Of a DNA stretch of 64,000 nucleotides, positions 42,861 through 54,095 are shown in pieces. The notes under the pieces are model-generated. The model saw only the letters and a program-made list of their open reading frames with translations. It ran no database searches and was not told where the DNA came from. Both the position numbers and the translations under genes were made by a program. Position 1 is the first letter of the stretch, and each line of letters begins with the position of its first letter. Source of the stretch: Brachypterus glaber (taxonomy: Eukaryota > Arthropoda > Insecta > Coleoptera > Kateretidae); assembly GCA_958510825.1 (NCBI GenBank), contig OY294047.1, positions 43,112,006 through 43,176,005 on the forward strand. Direction: 5' to 3'.

Positions 42861-43217
42861 TATTTCAAACAAGAGGGTGTTTATCCTGAACAAGGTTTTG
42901 ATCATTCTGTGTTACTCGACAGATTTGGTATACTTTCTCTTTATACAAGAAGAATCAATTTTTCTTTAAGCTTTCTTTATAAGCTCCTACATAATCTAAT
43001 CGATTGTCCAGAGCTTTTAACTCAAATAAATTTTAAGGTCCCCAGACTAGGATCACGCCATAGAGAAACATTTTTGTGTAACCTTAGTAGAACAAATGTT
43101 TTGTCAAAATCGCCTTTAAATATTATGTGTGATAACTATAATACCTTAATTAACTCAGTTGACACTGATATTAATATTTGCTCATTAAACTCAATGTTAT
43201 ACACTACAAACCTATAA
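42861..43217 (+). pseudogene. LINE reverse transcriptase, extreme C-terminus
   Basis: A frame open from the left junction ends at TAA at 43215-43217, ~118 codons. It reads EGVYPEQGFDHSVLLDRFG, LSLYTRRINFSLSFLYKLL and LIDCPELLTQINFKVP, with a TNVLSKSPLNIMCDNYN-like end. This is the tail of jockey/CR1-like ORF2 proteins (RR...FLxKLLxxxIDCPxLLxxIxFxVP). RT catalytic parts are missing. The 3' UTR continues to 43285, is interrupted by a 3.65-kb element, and resumes at 46941. Confidence 0.75.
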
Positions 43218-43946
43218 TAGGTCACATTAGTGTATTTTTCTTTTTTTTATATATATTTATTAATAGCTATATAATATGATATATTCACACTGTTACTGAA
43301 TCTTGCATAGGATGCAGTAGATCCTCAAAGTAAACCAAAAAATGATTTTGATAGCTGAAAACCTGTATTTTAGTTTTCTGCTTTCAACAAAATCGTAGAG
43401 GTTAGTTCTTGAAAGATATTGGCTTAACAATCTTCAGCAGGCTCCAAACCTTACAACTTTTACTAAAAATGTGTATTTTCTAACGAATATCTAATTATTT
43501 TTTTAAGTAGCACTTAATTTGTTAAAAAAAATATTTATAATTGACTTTATTCAAAAATAAAAAAAAAATTAAATTATTTTTTGATGTTTTTCGAATTACT
43601 ATAACTGCTCTATTTTTTACGATATGACCAACCAAATAAGTTTCTATGTATGCGTAAACTCTTTATTTTTTAAAAATGCAACAAAATTATAATTTAATAT
43701 GATGTATTTTAATAAAAGTTTATTTTTATTATGCAATGTAAAAGTTATTATAAACGTTGTTGGTTAGTATATTTTAGATAACAAATCCACAGTATATATT
43801 TTAATACTTAGTTGTCATAGTTACATGACTGACAACAGTTGTCAACATTTTTGATAGTTGCTATCAAAATTTTTTCTTTCTAATTATTTTTAAAAATGCC
43901 ATTATTGCTAGCATGCTACAGCTGTTATACGTAAAGGTACTACATG

Positions 43947-44268
43947 CAGGGGCATTCCGAGGTGGGTGTGAGGGTGTTACTCCCTCTACGAAATGGCCCA
44001 GTCAATAATTTCAGCAGTTGAGTCGGCAAAATGTAGATGTGATATATATTTATTCTGGTTGAATAAAGAAAATTAGTTTTGGGTAAAAAAAATTGGGTAA
44101 AAATAGTTTTTGGTGGTAATAAAAAATGTTGGGAGTAAAATTTTTTTTGGGGGTGAGGACCTTTTTTAAAAAAAATTGGGGGATGACCTTTTTTTGTCAT
44201 CAAATTTTTTTCAATCCGAAAAATTTAACTTCACACAACCCTACGACAAAAACCTCGAAATGCCCCTG
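43947..44268. mobile_element. hAT MITE with perfect 8-bp target duplication
   Basis: CAGGGGCATTCCGAGG at the left and CCTCGAAATGCCCCTG at the right, flanked by ACTACATG at 43939-43946 and 44269-44276. CAGGGGC ends and an 8-bp TSD are the known signature of hAT elements. Length is 322 bp, not coding: the minus frame 43940-44203 is a low-complexity by-product. Diverged relatives lie at 41682 and perhaps 51959. Confidence 0.92.
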
Positions 44269-44679
44269 ACTACATGACACTGCTTTCTGTTTTTTGGCGA
44301 AAGCAACGACATTGCTTACTTAAGAAAATCTATTAGTTGCCTAGCTGAACTCCAAGTAATATAGTACTATAGTACAGTACCTACTATTGGTACTCTATTA
44401 TTATAATAGAGCTTGTCAAACGTTAGTTGACTGACTTTTTAATAGCTAATACATAAAACATATACTGACCAACAAAGCAAATGTGCCCTATTTAAAAAAT
44501 ATATTTTTAATTAAATGAATGAAAATAAAATTATTTTGCCTATTAATTTTTTATTTAAATAGATAGTGTACCGTAATTAATACGTTCACTGCCAACGGCT
44601 AGTTTTGACAGCGGAGCAATGGGTATGGGCAAGGGAAAAATAGAAAGAATTGATTAATGTTGTTAGGGGCGCCAGTTAC

Positions 44680-44710
44680 TTTAGCTTTTACTCCTTTAGG
44701 TAAGTAACAA
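44680..44710 (+). promoter_or_regulatory. Candidate recursive splice (ratchet) site 2
   Basis: TTACTTTAGCTTTTACTCC then TTTAG is directly followed by GTAAGTAAC (junction 44699|44700). It lies inside the 43286-46940 element, so if real it came with the element rather than a host intron. Confidence 0.3.
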
Positions 44711-45626
44711 CCTAGTGTAAATACTTAAGCTTTTCAGTTTGAGAAAATATAACCCTTAAATAAAATAAGATAATTCATTTGAGAAATTTATTATAAATAA
44801 ACTTAATGAAAGCACATCAAGTAATGTATTAATATATATAAAAAATATGTGTAATTATATTAAGATATAATTAAAGAAATCTTAATAAAAATTACTAAAT
44901 TCAGAAATCATTCGACTTAAATGTATAAAGAAAACATGAAGTTCAGCAAGCACCAAGAAATGTATGTAAACAACAATCATTTCTTGCAGTGTATAAAAGT
45001 CATGCTTAAATTAGAAATCATTTAATCAAAAGTATGATATTTAATAATTAATAAATGAGATTAAATGTTTTAAAAAAAAATAAGTACCTAAAAATGAACA
45101 AAAGCCAGAAGGGCATATAGTATTAATCAATACTATATCAGATCTGATAAAGTTTACAGTTATAAGAATATTGAAATAAAAGAATTTAAAAATATGAAAT
45201 ATTGCTTTCAAAAGTTTTCAGAATGAGTACTTAGCTGGTTTCTGCAAAATCCATGAGGTATGAATTCCATCGTCTCCATCTGTGCAAGTCTCCCCTATGC
45301 TGATGAATTCATTTCTCAAATGAAAGAAAAAAAAATATAGGCTGTCCCATCTACTTTGGAAAAATTATCTTCCAGGATAAAATGTACGATTGAAAATGTT
45401 GTCCGGGATTAAATATGCTTTTGAAAATTATGTCCAATATAAAATTGTCTGCTAGACGGTCATATAGAATTTATCTATGCCGAAAAATACAGAACCATGT
45501 TCCAACAGAACATCACTCCATGCGGAGAACTTGTATATCAAATATACCAAAATAAGCTTCAACTTAAATTAATATAATTCCATATTAATGGTATAGAAAT
45601 GGTGAGTAATTAATGGTCTAGTGATT

Positions 45627-45716
45627 GTGCTTAATTAATGTAGTAATAATGGTGCTTTATGGTGCTTAATTAATGTAGTAATAATGGTGCTTTATGGTGC
45701 TTAATTAATGGTGCTA
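45627..45716. repeat. ~35-bp tandem repeat, 2.5 copies
   Basis: 'gtgcttaattaatgtagtaa' then 'taatggtgctttatg' is repeated twice plus a partial copy. A looser ~36-bp series (AAAATTATCTTCCAGGAT-like) lies at 45360-45450. Confidence 0.75.
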
Positions 45717-46355
45717 AAACAATAATTATATCTCAGAAATATTCTAAGAAACAGAAAAACTTAACTTACATGTCATTCTAAGTCTTCGATGTCCATCGAA
45801 ACGTTATAAATGCATAATTGTAGAAAATATCAGTTATAATATCTTCCGCATTGTTTAAATATTCATTTTCACTAACTTTAAATAAAAATACATGAAGGAT
45901 TACTTCGATGATTACAGAAAATAAACACTCGTCAAAATGACACCACCATTGTACAGAGTTCATCAAGAAAGAGCGAAAATCGACCTTATCAACCGGTATG
46001 AACCCTTCAGGTAAATAAAATCCTATTTCTGAACTATTAGCGACATCTATGCAAGTCATTATCAACTACAGTTTTACCGTATAGGATTCCTAATAAAGGT
46101 AACTGAAACTACATCAAAGATAACAACCAAAAAGACTATTTCCTAATTAATCCGTATTAGTGATATCTAACCTCAAAATATTACTCTAATAAACAAATAT
46201 AAACAATACTTATTGTTTATCAGCAAAACTAATAAAAATACGAACAGAATACTAAGTGTCCTGTGAACTAAGTATAAACAAAATACTGAATCTAAGTGAG
46301 CAGTTCCAGCAAACTATTTTCAACAAATTCTGGATTATCCCGAAGCAATTAGCAT

Positions 46356-46570
46356 ATGAAACTTTCCAGGAGAAACAAGCTACAGATGAAAGCCAGTGAA
46401 ATCCAACCCTCAATAGACTCTGAAACATATAAAAACCAGGTAAGTCCATAGACAAATGCACTATAGAGAAATAAGTCATATGATTCTTTATTATTAAAAA
46501 TCATATTCTAATTATGTTTTCTTTATGTTATTTTCAGGTAGAACTATGGAATAGAGACTCATATGGTTAG
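46356..46570 (+). CDS. Possible two-exon mini-ORF inside the TIR element
   Basis: ATG at 46356 opens 28 codons ending ...SETYKNQ at 46439. CCAG|GTAAGTCC is a good donor. ATGTTTTCTTTATGTTATTT then TCAG ends a 98-bp intron at 46537, and the frame continues in phase 0 as VELWNRDSYG then TAG at 46568-46570. Intron length, pyrimidine tract and phase fit an insect gene. The 38-residue product has no known family. A stop lies two codons before the ATG; the true 5' exon could be elsewhere. Could be chance. Confidence 0.3.
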
Positions 46571-46940
46571 AATTCAGTTCCTGCTACAAAATAGTCCCAG
46601 ATACAAAATAGTTCTGTACGTACGTAACTATTTATATACAAAATAAACATAAATTATAACGTAAGTAAACGAATAGTTTAATTAACCCTTGCTATATTAC
46701 AAAGTGACGATTTATGTCGTTACAATAGTTATAATAAAAGCACTTAAAATTTTACTTCTTAAATTAATGGTGCGAAGTATAGATCCTGCTGAAGAGTGTT
46801 AAGCCAATATCCTCCAAGAACTAACCTCTACGATTTTGCTGAACTTAGCAAATTAAAATACAGGTTTTTAGCTACCAATATCAGTTTTTGGTTTACTTTG
46901 AGAATCTACTGCATCCTATGCAAGATTCAGTAACAGTGTG

Positions 46941-47018
46941 TATTATGTATATTGAATATTTTACCCTGTAAATGGATTATTCTGTTGGGTGAATAAAGAT
47001 TATTATTATTATTATTAT
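46941..47018 (+). mobile_element. LINE 3' end with (ATT)n tail
   Basis: 'tgtaaatggattattctgtt' then GGGTGAATAAAG and ATTATTATTATTATTATT. It continues the 3' UTR of the LINE at 42861. AATAAA and a simple-repeat tail mark its end. Confidence 0.75.
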
Positions 47019-47054
47019 GTGGGTTGGTAGCTTTCTGCATAACGCGGCCCAATT
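47016..47054 (-). repeat. Right half of the 37-bp inverted repeat
   Basis: ATGTGGGTTGGTAGCTTTCT then GCATAACGCGGCCCAATT is the complement of 41953-41991. It directly follows the LINE tail. Confidence 0.85.
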
Positions 47055-47473
47055 GTCAATTGACTTGCTTTAAAGGAAGCAAAATCGAATTTTAATGATA
47101 TGTTTCACTGTTAGTGAACATGTTATACATCAAAATATGTATAAGTACCGAAATTTTAAAATATGATACTCAGTTTCCATTTCATCATTTTGAAAGCCCT
47201 ACACTCGTTAAATATAACGAGAGATCGTATAAAGTTACAAACACTTTACTTTTTTACTGCTGAAATACATAGAAATGCTTTTTTAAGTTGACGTTTATAT
47301 TTAATATTTTCTTGTGCATTATATACATGCTTTTATTGCTTCTCAAGTGTGAACTTTTTGTGTCATTTTATATATATATATATATAAAATTTTACAACGT
47401 TGCTTAAAAAATTAAAAAAATTCTGTGTAGAAAATTTATAGAAACGATAACTAAATTTAGTATTTAAGCGTTT
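47055..47473. other. AT-rich spacer, nothing recognised
   Basis: Contains a short (TA)n run near 47372. No gene. Confidence 0.4.
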
Positions 47474-47795
47474 AGGAAACGTTCAAGTATTACGTAACGC
47501 AAATTTTGATCATTTTGGACTTTAAATTACTTAAAATTTATTGTCTTCGTTAATTTTTTCAAAGTGACGTTTGTGTCAACCACATTAAAGAACAAATGAA
47601 ATTGCGATAGCCGTGAAACTGATTTTTTCAATTCACAGGTATCTTGATTAAATTACGAAACTTAAATTATGTTTGGTCGTGCAAAAAATAGTGTATACCT
47701 CAGGTGTATACCTCAGGACTAAACTGTTTTGGTCTCTTGTATTCCTGTTTCCCTGGCTCGTTACGCTCGCTCAGGATATAAATAACTATTATTGA
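47474..47795 (+). repeat. MITE end joined to dispersed repeat copy 2
   Basis: GGAAACGTTCAAGTATTACG then 'taacgcaaattttgatcatt' (47474-47518) is one end of the GGGAACGTTC family. From ~47522 the sequence follows 41265-41605 ('tgacgtttgtgtcaaccaca', 'gcgatagccgtgaaactgat'), ending with a shortened hairpin loop (CTCGTTACGCTCGCTCAGG). Confidence 0.7.
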
Positions 47796-47918
47796 ATTCA
47801 TTTTGAGCCCGTCGTTCACACTTTTCCATAAAAATGCTTTGGATTAAGAACACTAGATCGGTGGTAAAGAACGCGATTATCTTTTGTCGTCTTGTCGCGC
47901 CTGTAGGGAATGTGTATA

Positions 47919-49065
47919 CAGCGCGCGTGAAAAGTACGGAACACTTTAAATGGTAGGTATGTTGAGTGTACTTCTAGAAGCTGCTGATTTTTTACGCTAA
48001 CATGGATCTTGATTGTCCTATTTTTTTTCATACTCGTGGATTATCTACTCGTATTCTTGTGGTGCAGAAAAAATAATTTTCTTAAAATAAAAGTATTCTA
48101 ATAACATAAAAAAGAATAAGAATATTTTTAAAACAAAACAAAAACATATTCTAAAAAATGATAAAATACAATTAAAGAATATTAGTTAGGTATAAATTAA
48201 AACGAGTCTATTTTCTCCTAGTTTCTTTTTTATTGAGGACGCGTTTCGGAGTCTAACACGACTCCATCTTCAGCTCCAAAGACTAAAATAAGAAAAACAA
48301 TAATGTAAAGACTAGTATAACGAGTCTAAAAGTGTAAATAACCTCTAATCTACTTAAAAAATCTACTTACAATAGTTAATCAAGATTTGTCACAAATATA
48401 TATACATGAACATTCGTAAAATGTATACGACACGAAAAAACGAAAAACAATTGCCAAAAGGGCACATTTAACATCTATTTAGCACAAAAACAATTTTACG
48501 AAGTTTATTTATTATTAGAATAGTTGCGGGTAGCGCTTGTCAAAAAATCAATTTAGGTTATGTTATTAAACCAGTGTTGCTAAAAATGTTTTTAAAATTT
48601 CTGCAAATTTCTAACTTTTAAAGTTCTTTAGTTTTTAAAGTTTTTAAAATTTTTTAAAATTATTTCAATAAAATTTTTAAAATTGGTTTGGTTCTTGAAA
48701 AGAATCAAAATAGGGATACCCTTTGGATAACAGTAAGAAAATGTATCTAAATAATGCAGTGTAGCAAAAACGAGTCAAACCTAACCTGTGCGTTGACTAT
48801 AGACTTTGGCGAGTTTTTAAATGCTTTTATTATTTCAAATATTTCAATTTTATCCAGAAACTTTTACTTTTAATTAAAGAATACAACCTTTGCTTACCGA
48901 TACTCAAATGATAAGAAATTAAAATAAAGCAAAACAAACCTTTTCGCATCTAATTTGAACACACCCAATGAGGGGCACTGGCGTTGAGATCCCCTTTGCT
49001 TCGTTCATTCTTGGTCACTCAACTTAACTGGCATCCAAAGTGTTTCACACTTTTCACGCGCACTG
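47919..49065. mobile_element. TA-flanked TIR element (~1.15 kb)
   Basis: CAGCGCGCGTGAAAAGTACG then GAACACTTT at the left is matched at the right by the complement of CAGTGCGCGTGAAAAGTGTG then AAACACTTT. TA lies on both sides (47917-47918, 49066-49067). Ends of this type are common in Tc1/mariner relatives. The interior has no transposase but holds a hammerhead-like motif. Confidence 0.7.
48211..48318 (-). ncRNA. Hammerhead ribozyme-like motif, best-formed copy
   Basis: On the minus strand (48276 to 48235): GAG (stem I), core CTGAAGA, an extra T, stem II GGAGT...ACTCC, core GAA, ACGCGT as a 3-bp self-complementary stem III, C17 (GUC triplet), then CTC closing stem I. All core residues of a minimal type I hammerhead are present. 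The one flaw is the unpaired U before stem II. The ~108-base segment is bounded by AACGAGTCTA at 48201-48210 and 48319-48328, possibly a target duplication. Cleavage predicted at 48238|48237. Confidence 0.65.
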
Positions 49066-49832
49066 TATGTCAACTAAACGTCTTGTAAAAGGGTCTATCT
49101 CCATAAAATCCTAGTGCTGGAGCTTAAATTCGCGTCTCACCTAAAGTAGACCATTTTGCTATTCAGAACGCGTTGAGAAAAGAAATTCACGTAAGCTAAT
49201 TTATTCAAGACAACGGTTTAGCGATGCGCAAAAATGGCAACGATTCGTTCTAGTTTTTAAGAATCTGTAGCCGGTATTTAGAGTAAACAGCATTTTGTTG
49301 AACAAAGAATCAAAATACACAGAAAAAATGTGAGTATTTAAAAAGATACCTACACATTTAAGTATTTGGCGAAGGCGCCACAGTTAATTTTCTTTTTTTA
49401 CACCCTAGAGCTAGGGTCACTGAATTTTGGTTTAAAGAGTTGTGACTTCTCTAAAAAGACTGAATTTTTGATTGACGTTTTGTGTCTTCGAGGTCATACT
49501 TTAAATACCCAAAAAAATTGTCAATTTTGACCCCTCTCTCTATGTAAAAGCCTCGGTAAAAGCGTTACGTAACGCTGCACCAGCCTTCCCCCTAGAAACG
49601 CGTCGTAGCGCTAAGCTTTTAAAACCAATTTAATTTTTAGTTGGCAAAACATTGGTCCCACGGGAATTATAATTATTCAAATCATTACAATTTATAATAT
49701 AATATTGCAACTTGCAATAATTATAAATATTTCTGTACATGAAAATAGGCATTTAATTTAAATTCAAATAATTTAATGTTAATAAGCGGTTTTCAGATGA
49801 ACGTACATTGTAAGTTTTGTTTCATTCATAAT
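49066..49832. other. AT-rich spacer, nothing recognised
   Basis: GCGTTACGTAACGC near 49565 is a short perfect palindrome related to the GGGAACGTTC MITE subterminal region. No gene. Confidence 0.4.
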
Positions 49833-50217
49833 ATCGTCGGCTTACAAGTAAAAGGCACTAAGTCACTTTTTTGCAAAAATGGGATTTTTAGGGTACTGTA
49901 ATTAATTTTTGATGATCTATGTACAGGTAAACCGAACTAACTTCTAGATGGACTGCCAAGAGAGTTCCCACTATACAAAACGCACCAGTTTGATTTTGAA
50001 TAAAATCTTATCTGGCAATAGGCACTAAATCACTTAGTGCACTTTTTACTTGTAGATTATTTCAAATGTTTCTGCACTAAGCGACTTTTTGTTTGGCGAA
50101 ACGTGCATTTCTGTAACAATTATTACAAAAATTAAAAAACAACAGTGAAAGTTAAATTTGTCAATATCTCAAAACCATGTTTTTGGACTTAGTGCTCTTT
50201 ACTTGTAAGCCGACGAT
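49833..50217. mobile_element. MITE with repeated GCACTAAGTCAC motif
   Basis: ATCGTCGGCTTACAAGTAAA then AGGCACTAAGTC at the left is matched by its complement at 50187-50217. ATAAT lies on both sides (uncertain in AT-rich DNA). The motif GCACTAAGTCAC or its complement recurs inside (50021-50045, 50078). ATCGTC ends are shared with the MITE at 42187. Confidence 0.7.
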
Positions 50218-50389
50218 ATAATAATAATGTACATCAAATCAGTGTAAATCATATTTACGTTCGAACACCTTTCTAGCACTATAGTATACTATTTTAATTT
50301 GAAAATATATGTAATGGTTCGTATTCTATGGTAGAATCTTCACAGTGTCTAGTATATTGCGTTTTCGCCCGATAAACTTCCCAGAATAT

Positions 50390-50748
50390 AATTTTTCTAC
50401 GACTGCTTTTGAATGTAGGCAAATACACACACTTTTCAAACACAGAATGAATCCATTCTAGCTCTAGATACGGAATGAATATATATCAAGTGTATCAAGT
50501 GTTAGAATGAGCACATGTAGTGCCATCTTTTGTTTATAAAAGTAAATAAAACTGTAGCAAAATTAGCAAAATATATATATATTTTAACATGAAATATTAA
50601 ATAATTTAATGCAATTTAAAGTTTTGCGTTAAAATTACAAAAGTCCAAAGTTTATTAGATTTTCTTAATATTTGACCAGTTTTTTATCAATTTAGTTCAA
50701 AAAATTAAAACTACTGCTATCTATTGTTAAATATTTAAACCTGATATA
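50390..50748 (+). repeat. Diverged copy of the 38150-38525 segment
   Basis: 'ctacgactgcttttgaatgt', 'cattctagctctagatacgg', 'gagcacatgtagtgccatct' and 'cctgatata' recur in the order seen at 38168-38522. The copy is interrupted at its right end by the MITE at 50749. Confidence 0.85.
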
Positions 50749-51345
50749 CAGGGTGTTCCAGAACTCGCGTACCGAAATTTAAGAGGTGATTCTACATCCA
50801 AAAATATGAAAAAAAGTTTCTATAAAGGTTGGTCCGGAAATGAGCCCTAAGGGAGCTACGGCCCTTCGAAGATGACGTATTGAATGGGGAACAAAAAAAA
50901 GCACCAATAAAATTTTAATGCTGCAGGGTGATTCTTCATTTAAAACTGAGCAAAAAAGTATTATACACCAAAACACCTAAATTTAATATTAAAGGAGTAA
51001 TAGCCTTTTAAAAAGTAACGTTTTTGGTGGCACAAAATGTTACTTCCTCTTAATTGCATTTTTTTTTGATAACGGTTGCTCCTACAGTGTTACACTATAT
51101 GATATTTTATATGTATTTTTACTCTAGAAATCTATATTTTTTACAACAAATCCAAAAAACATACACATAGAAAAGTTTGGGGCAAAAATGTTTTAAGCAT
51201 CATATATTTTGTCCGTCTGGGCACGCCTCTGGATAAATTAAAAAAATAAATTAACATAAACTTATTGCCCTTATTAATACTAGTATACATGCAAAAGCTC
51301 GCCGCTCTAGCTTAAACGGTACCCGAGTTATTAATTAAAACTTTA
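50749..51345 (-). mobile_element. CAGGGTG-family MITE, copy 2, one end missing
   Basis: Starts CAGGGTGTTCCAGAACTCGC next to TA and follows the reverse complement of copy 1 (37075-37807) up to CGGTACCCGAGTTATTAATT, where similarity ends near 51345. At 38522 the same host sequence (AAACCTGATAT) is uninterrupted, giving an empty site. The minus frame 50779-50976 is a by-product. Confidence 0.85.
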
Positions 51346-51359
51346 TTTTAAAAGTCCGC

Positions 51360-51445
51360 CATACTCACCCGCCGGCTCGTATGACAAACTATCCGCTCGC
51401 GCGGAATATTGTCTATTCCATACCAGTTATAGAATATACTATTCT
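51360..51445 (+). repeat. GC-rich repeat shared with 38810-38895
   Basis: CGCCGGCTCGTATGACAAAC then TATCCGCTCGCGCGGAATAT matches 38820-38862. It follows the MITE at 50749 where at 38.5 kb ~280 bases intervene, so one locus has a deletion. Confidence 0.75.
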
Positions 51446-53192
51446 TTGAGCTCGAGCGCGCACATTTTTCATACTTTATTAAAAAGTTGCGCCCCCTACA
51501 AATATTTTATTTTTTTTAGGTGGATTTCAAAAACAACAGGGTTCTTTCTCTCATAGAACTAATAGATTTTTCCTGGAAATTTCATATCGATCGGACCGTT
51601 ATTGAGTTATCGTGCGCACAAACGCACGTACGGATTTTTTGGGGGTTGTTCAGAATTTGATAAAAAAACATTTTTGTATTAAAATTTTTGATCTAGGGTA
51701 ATTTTTGACAAATTTGAAAACCTTCGTATAATACTTTTCAAGCACTGCGATCTGTAAAGTGTATAATAACACGGTTTGCTTAAGGGGACACTTAAAATCC
51801 TACTCTTATAATATTTTAAACGTACATAACACACATTTGTATTTAATATTATGTACATGTCTTATTGCTTAATAACATTATGCAGTTGCTGGAGGGCTTT
51901 TGGCAAATAATAGTTTTCATCGTATAAAATAGAGGATAAATTAGCGCCTGTCGAAGTGCAGGGGCGTTATTTCAGATTTTTGTTTGGGACGGCAAAAATT
52001 TGATGACTAAAAAAATGTCATCCACCTTCAGGGCCGTAGGGACACAATTTGTGAGAGCATGTTCAAAAAGTTCAGTTTTACTTAAAATTGGCAAAGTATG
52101 CGATTTGAATATTGGTTAGCACTAAACGTGTTAAAGATACGGCAAAGATTTTTTTAGGGACAGCAAAAAATAAATAGAAACGGCATTGCCATCCTTATTA
52201 AATAAAAAAACAAAAAAAATTTTGTCCTCGACATTAGGCCCTTGAATGTATAAACCTTTGCTCCTTCCATAACATCGAAAGGGACAGAAACGTAAATTTT
52301 TATGCAAAATAAAGAGGTGTTGTGTAAAATATTGTACGATACACGTATTTTAAGTAATATTATGTACTCAGAAAATTAACGCTTTCGACCTTTTAAGGAC
52401 TATCCCGGAATTCCTGGAATATCTTAATTTACTAGCACAAGTTATAATTACTGGGTGTCCCAAATTTTTTTACACAGTCAGTTATTAAAAAGATAGAAAG
52501 TGCAACTAGAAAGAACTATCCCTTCTTATCGCTCCAACTTTTTTTTCAAACATTTCCTACATTTTTTTCTCATATTATGAAATAGTATATTAATAACTAG
52601 TGTGGAAAGTGGCATATTTCACGCGAGTGGTAAGGTTTACGAACGAGCCGTTAGGCGAATGAGGAAACCCTAAAATATAAAGTTTAAACTTTAAGAATTC
52701 TTAATTTAATATAGCCTATAATAGTCTTCTCTACCGTAGTTTATATATTAGTTTTTTCACTAGTAGCGCTATTTAACTATTTTTATTTAAATAATAAAAT
52801 AAATTGTTAACAGAAATGCCATTTCTTGAAATTTTCATAAAAATCAAGTAGCCTTGATCAATGACTTTTGCTCAAATAAATACTTTGAACTGACATTTAA
52901 AAATTTAGTTTTTTTTTAAATTTTTTTCATAATATTTAGCTAATTATTGATTGTATTAATTGGTAATAGTTATAATTAATTATATTTAATAAATAAAAAG
53001 TTATTTAAAGCTATTTTCTTGGGTTTAATTAGTAAAAATTGCACAAATAACTGAAATATCTAAAGTTCAGAAATCAATTGTTTATAAAATTTACTCCTAC
53101 TAGGAGAGAAAAAATTACTATTGCTATAGGTGAAGAAAATTGATTTCACAGTCTGAAAACATGATAAATAATGGTATATTCTAAAGCTAGTA
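51446..53192. other. Spacer with a possible hAT fragment
   Basis: GCAGGGGCGTTATTTC at 51959 and 'aaaaaaatgtcatccacc' near 52007 vaguely match the hAT MITE at 43947. A GGTGTCCCAAATTTT-like MITE end lies near 52454. No gene. Confidence 0.35.
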
Positions 53193-54095
53193 GAGGAAAT
53201 GCGCCTAATTTCGGATGGTTTCCAAATTTCGGATAGTAGTGTATTTAAGATACTGTCTGCAAAGGTAAACAGAAACCTACTTTTATGTGAAGCCAAAAGT
53301 CAAACTAAATCCGTCCTGTAATATGATAACGGTAGAGCTTCTCCCCTTTAAATGGCAGCACAAATCGTTTATATTGCAAATGGCAGTTTTGTGCTCAGTT
53401 GCATTATTATGCTTGTTTATTTTATAAATAATCGTTATAAAAGTTCGTGATTCTGTCTTGGGTAAGTTATGATGTTAGTTAAGTTGATCCACTATTCATA
53501 ATTAAGCAATTTGAAAACGTAAACATTCTACAAATTTATAATCTAAAAAGCAGAAAGTTGCCTAATTTCGGATAGACCATTTTTGTGCATTTGATTCCCA
53601 ATTTCGGATATCCGCAAGGTAATTATTATTCAGGATAACCAACCATTAATTATTATTTTTATAATGATACAACAAACTAAGATAAACAATTTTGAAAAAA
53701 CGAAAATTACCTAAGATACTAAGATATTCGAAATTGGGAATCTAAAATTATAGTTCCTATAGTATTTCGTAGAAAATCGCTTTATGATTAAATTACGTCT
53801 TAAATGTGAAGGAATAACAAGAAACATAAGCAATGGGATCCAGATCTACTCTTGAAAAAATTTTTTCGGATATGTCCGAAATTAGGAGCCCTTTTTCAAA
53901 TGCACAAAAATGCGCTGATTTTTTTTAACCATGTTTTTTGGAAAAAATAAACTGTAATAAAATTGCTTTTATAATAAATCGTGGTTCGCTATAATAAGTT
54001 GTATCTGGTTATATAAAAAAAATATCAAAAAGTAATACCGAGTATTAAATATTGAATACATTGTAAATGGTATCCGAAATTAGGCGACTTTCCTC
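53193..54095. mobile_element. MITE with CCTAATTTCGGAT motif repeated seven times
   Basis: GAGGAAATGCGCCTAATTTC at the left and the complement of GAGGAAAGTCGCCTAATTTC at the right, with TA outside (53191-53192, 54096-54097). CC(T/A)AATTTCGGAT or its complement appears at ~53203, 53222, 53563, 53598, 53730, 53876 and 54072. Left-side copies are forward, right-side copies inverted. Not coding. Confidence 0.75.

Larger units (their letters stand above)
43286..46940. mobile_element. 3.65-kb TIR element inserted in the LINE 3' UTR
   Basis: CACACTGTTACTGAATCTTG and ~135 further bases at the left (to ~43445) are repeated inverted at 46785-46940. TATT lies on both sides (43282-43285, 46941-46944), a 4-bp duplication. 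Long TIRs beginning CAC with a short TSD recall CMC/Chapaev-like DNA transposons, but no transposase is recognised. The interior contains a hAT MITE and a possible two-exon ORF. The LINE's 3' UTR reads on across the element, showing later insertion. Confidence 0.65.

Noticed and set aside
45778..46065. 95-codon minus-strand protein in the 3.65-kb element
   Set aside because: A donor-like GTAAG follows its stop, but no domain is recognised and no second exon joins; kept out of the gene list.
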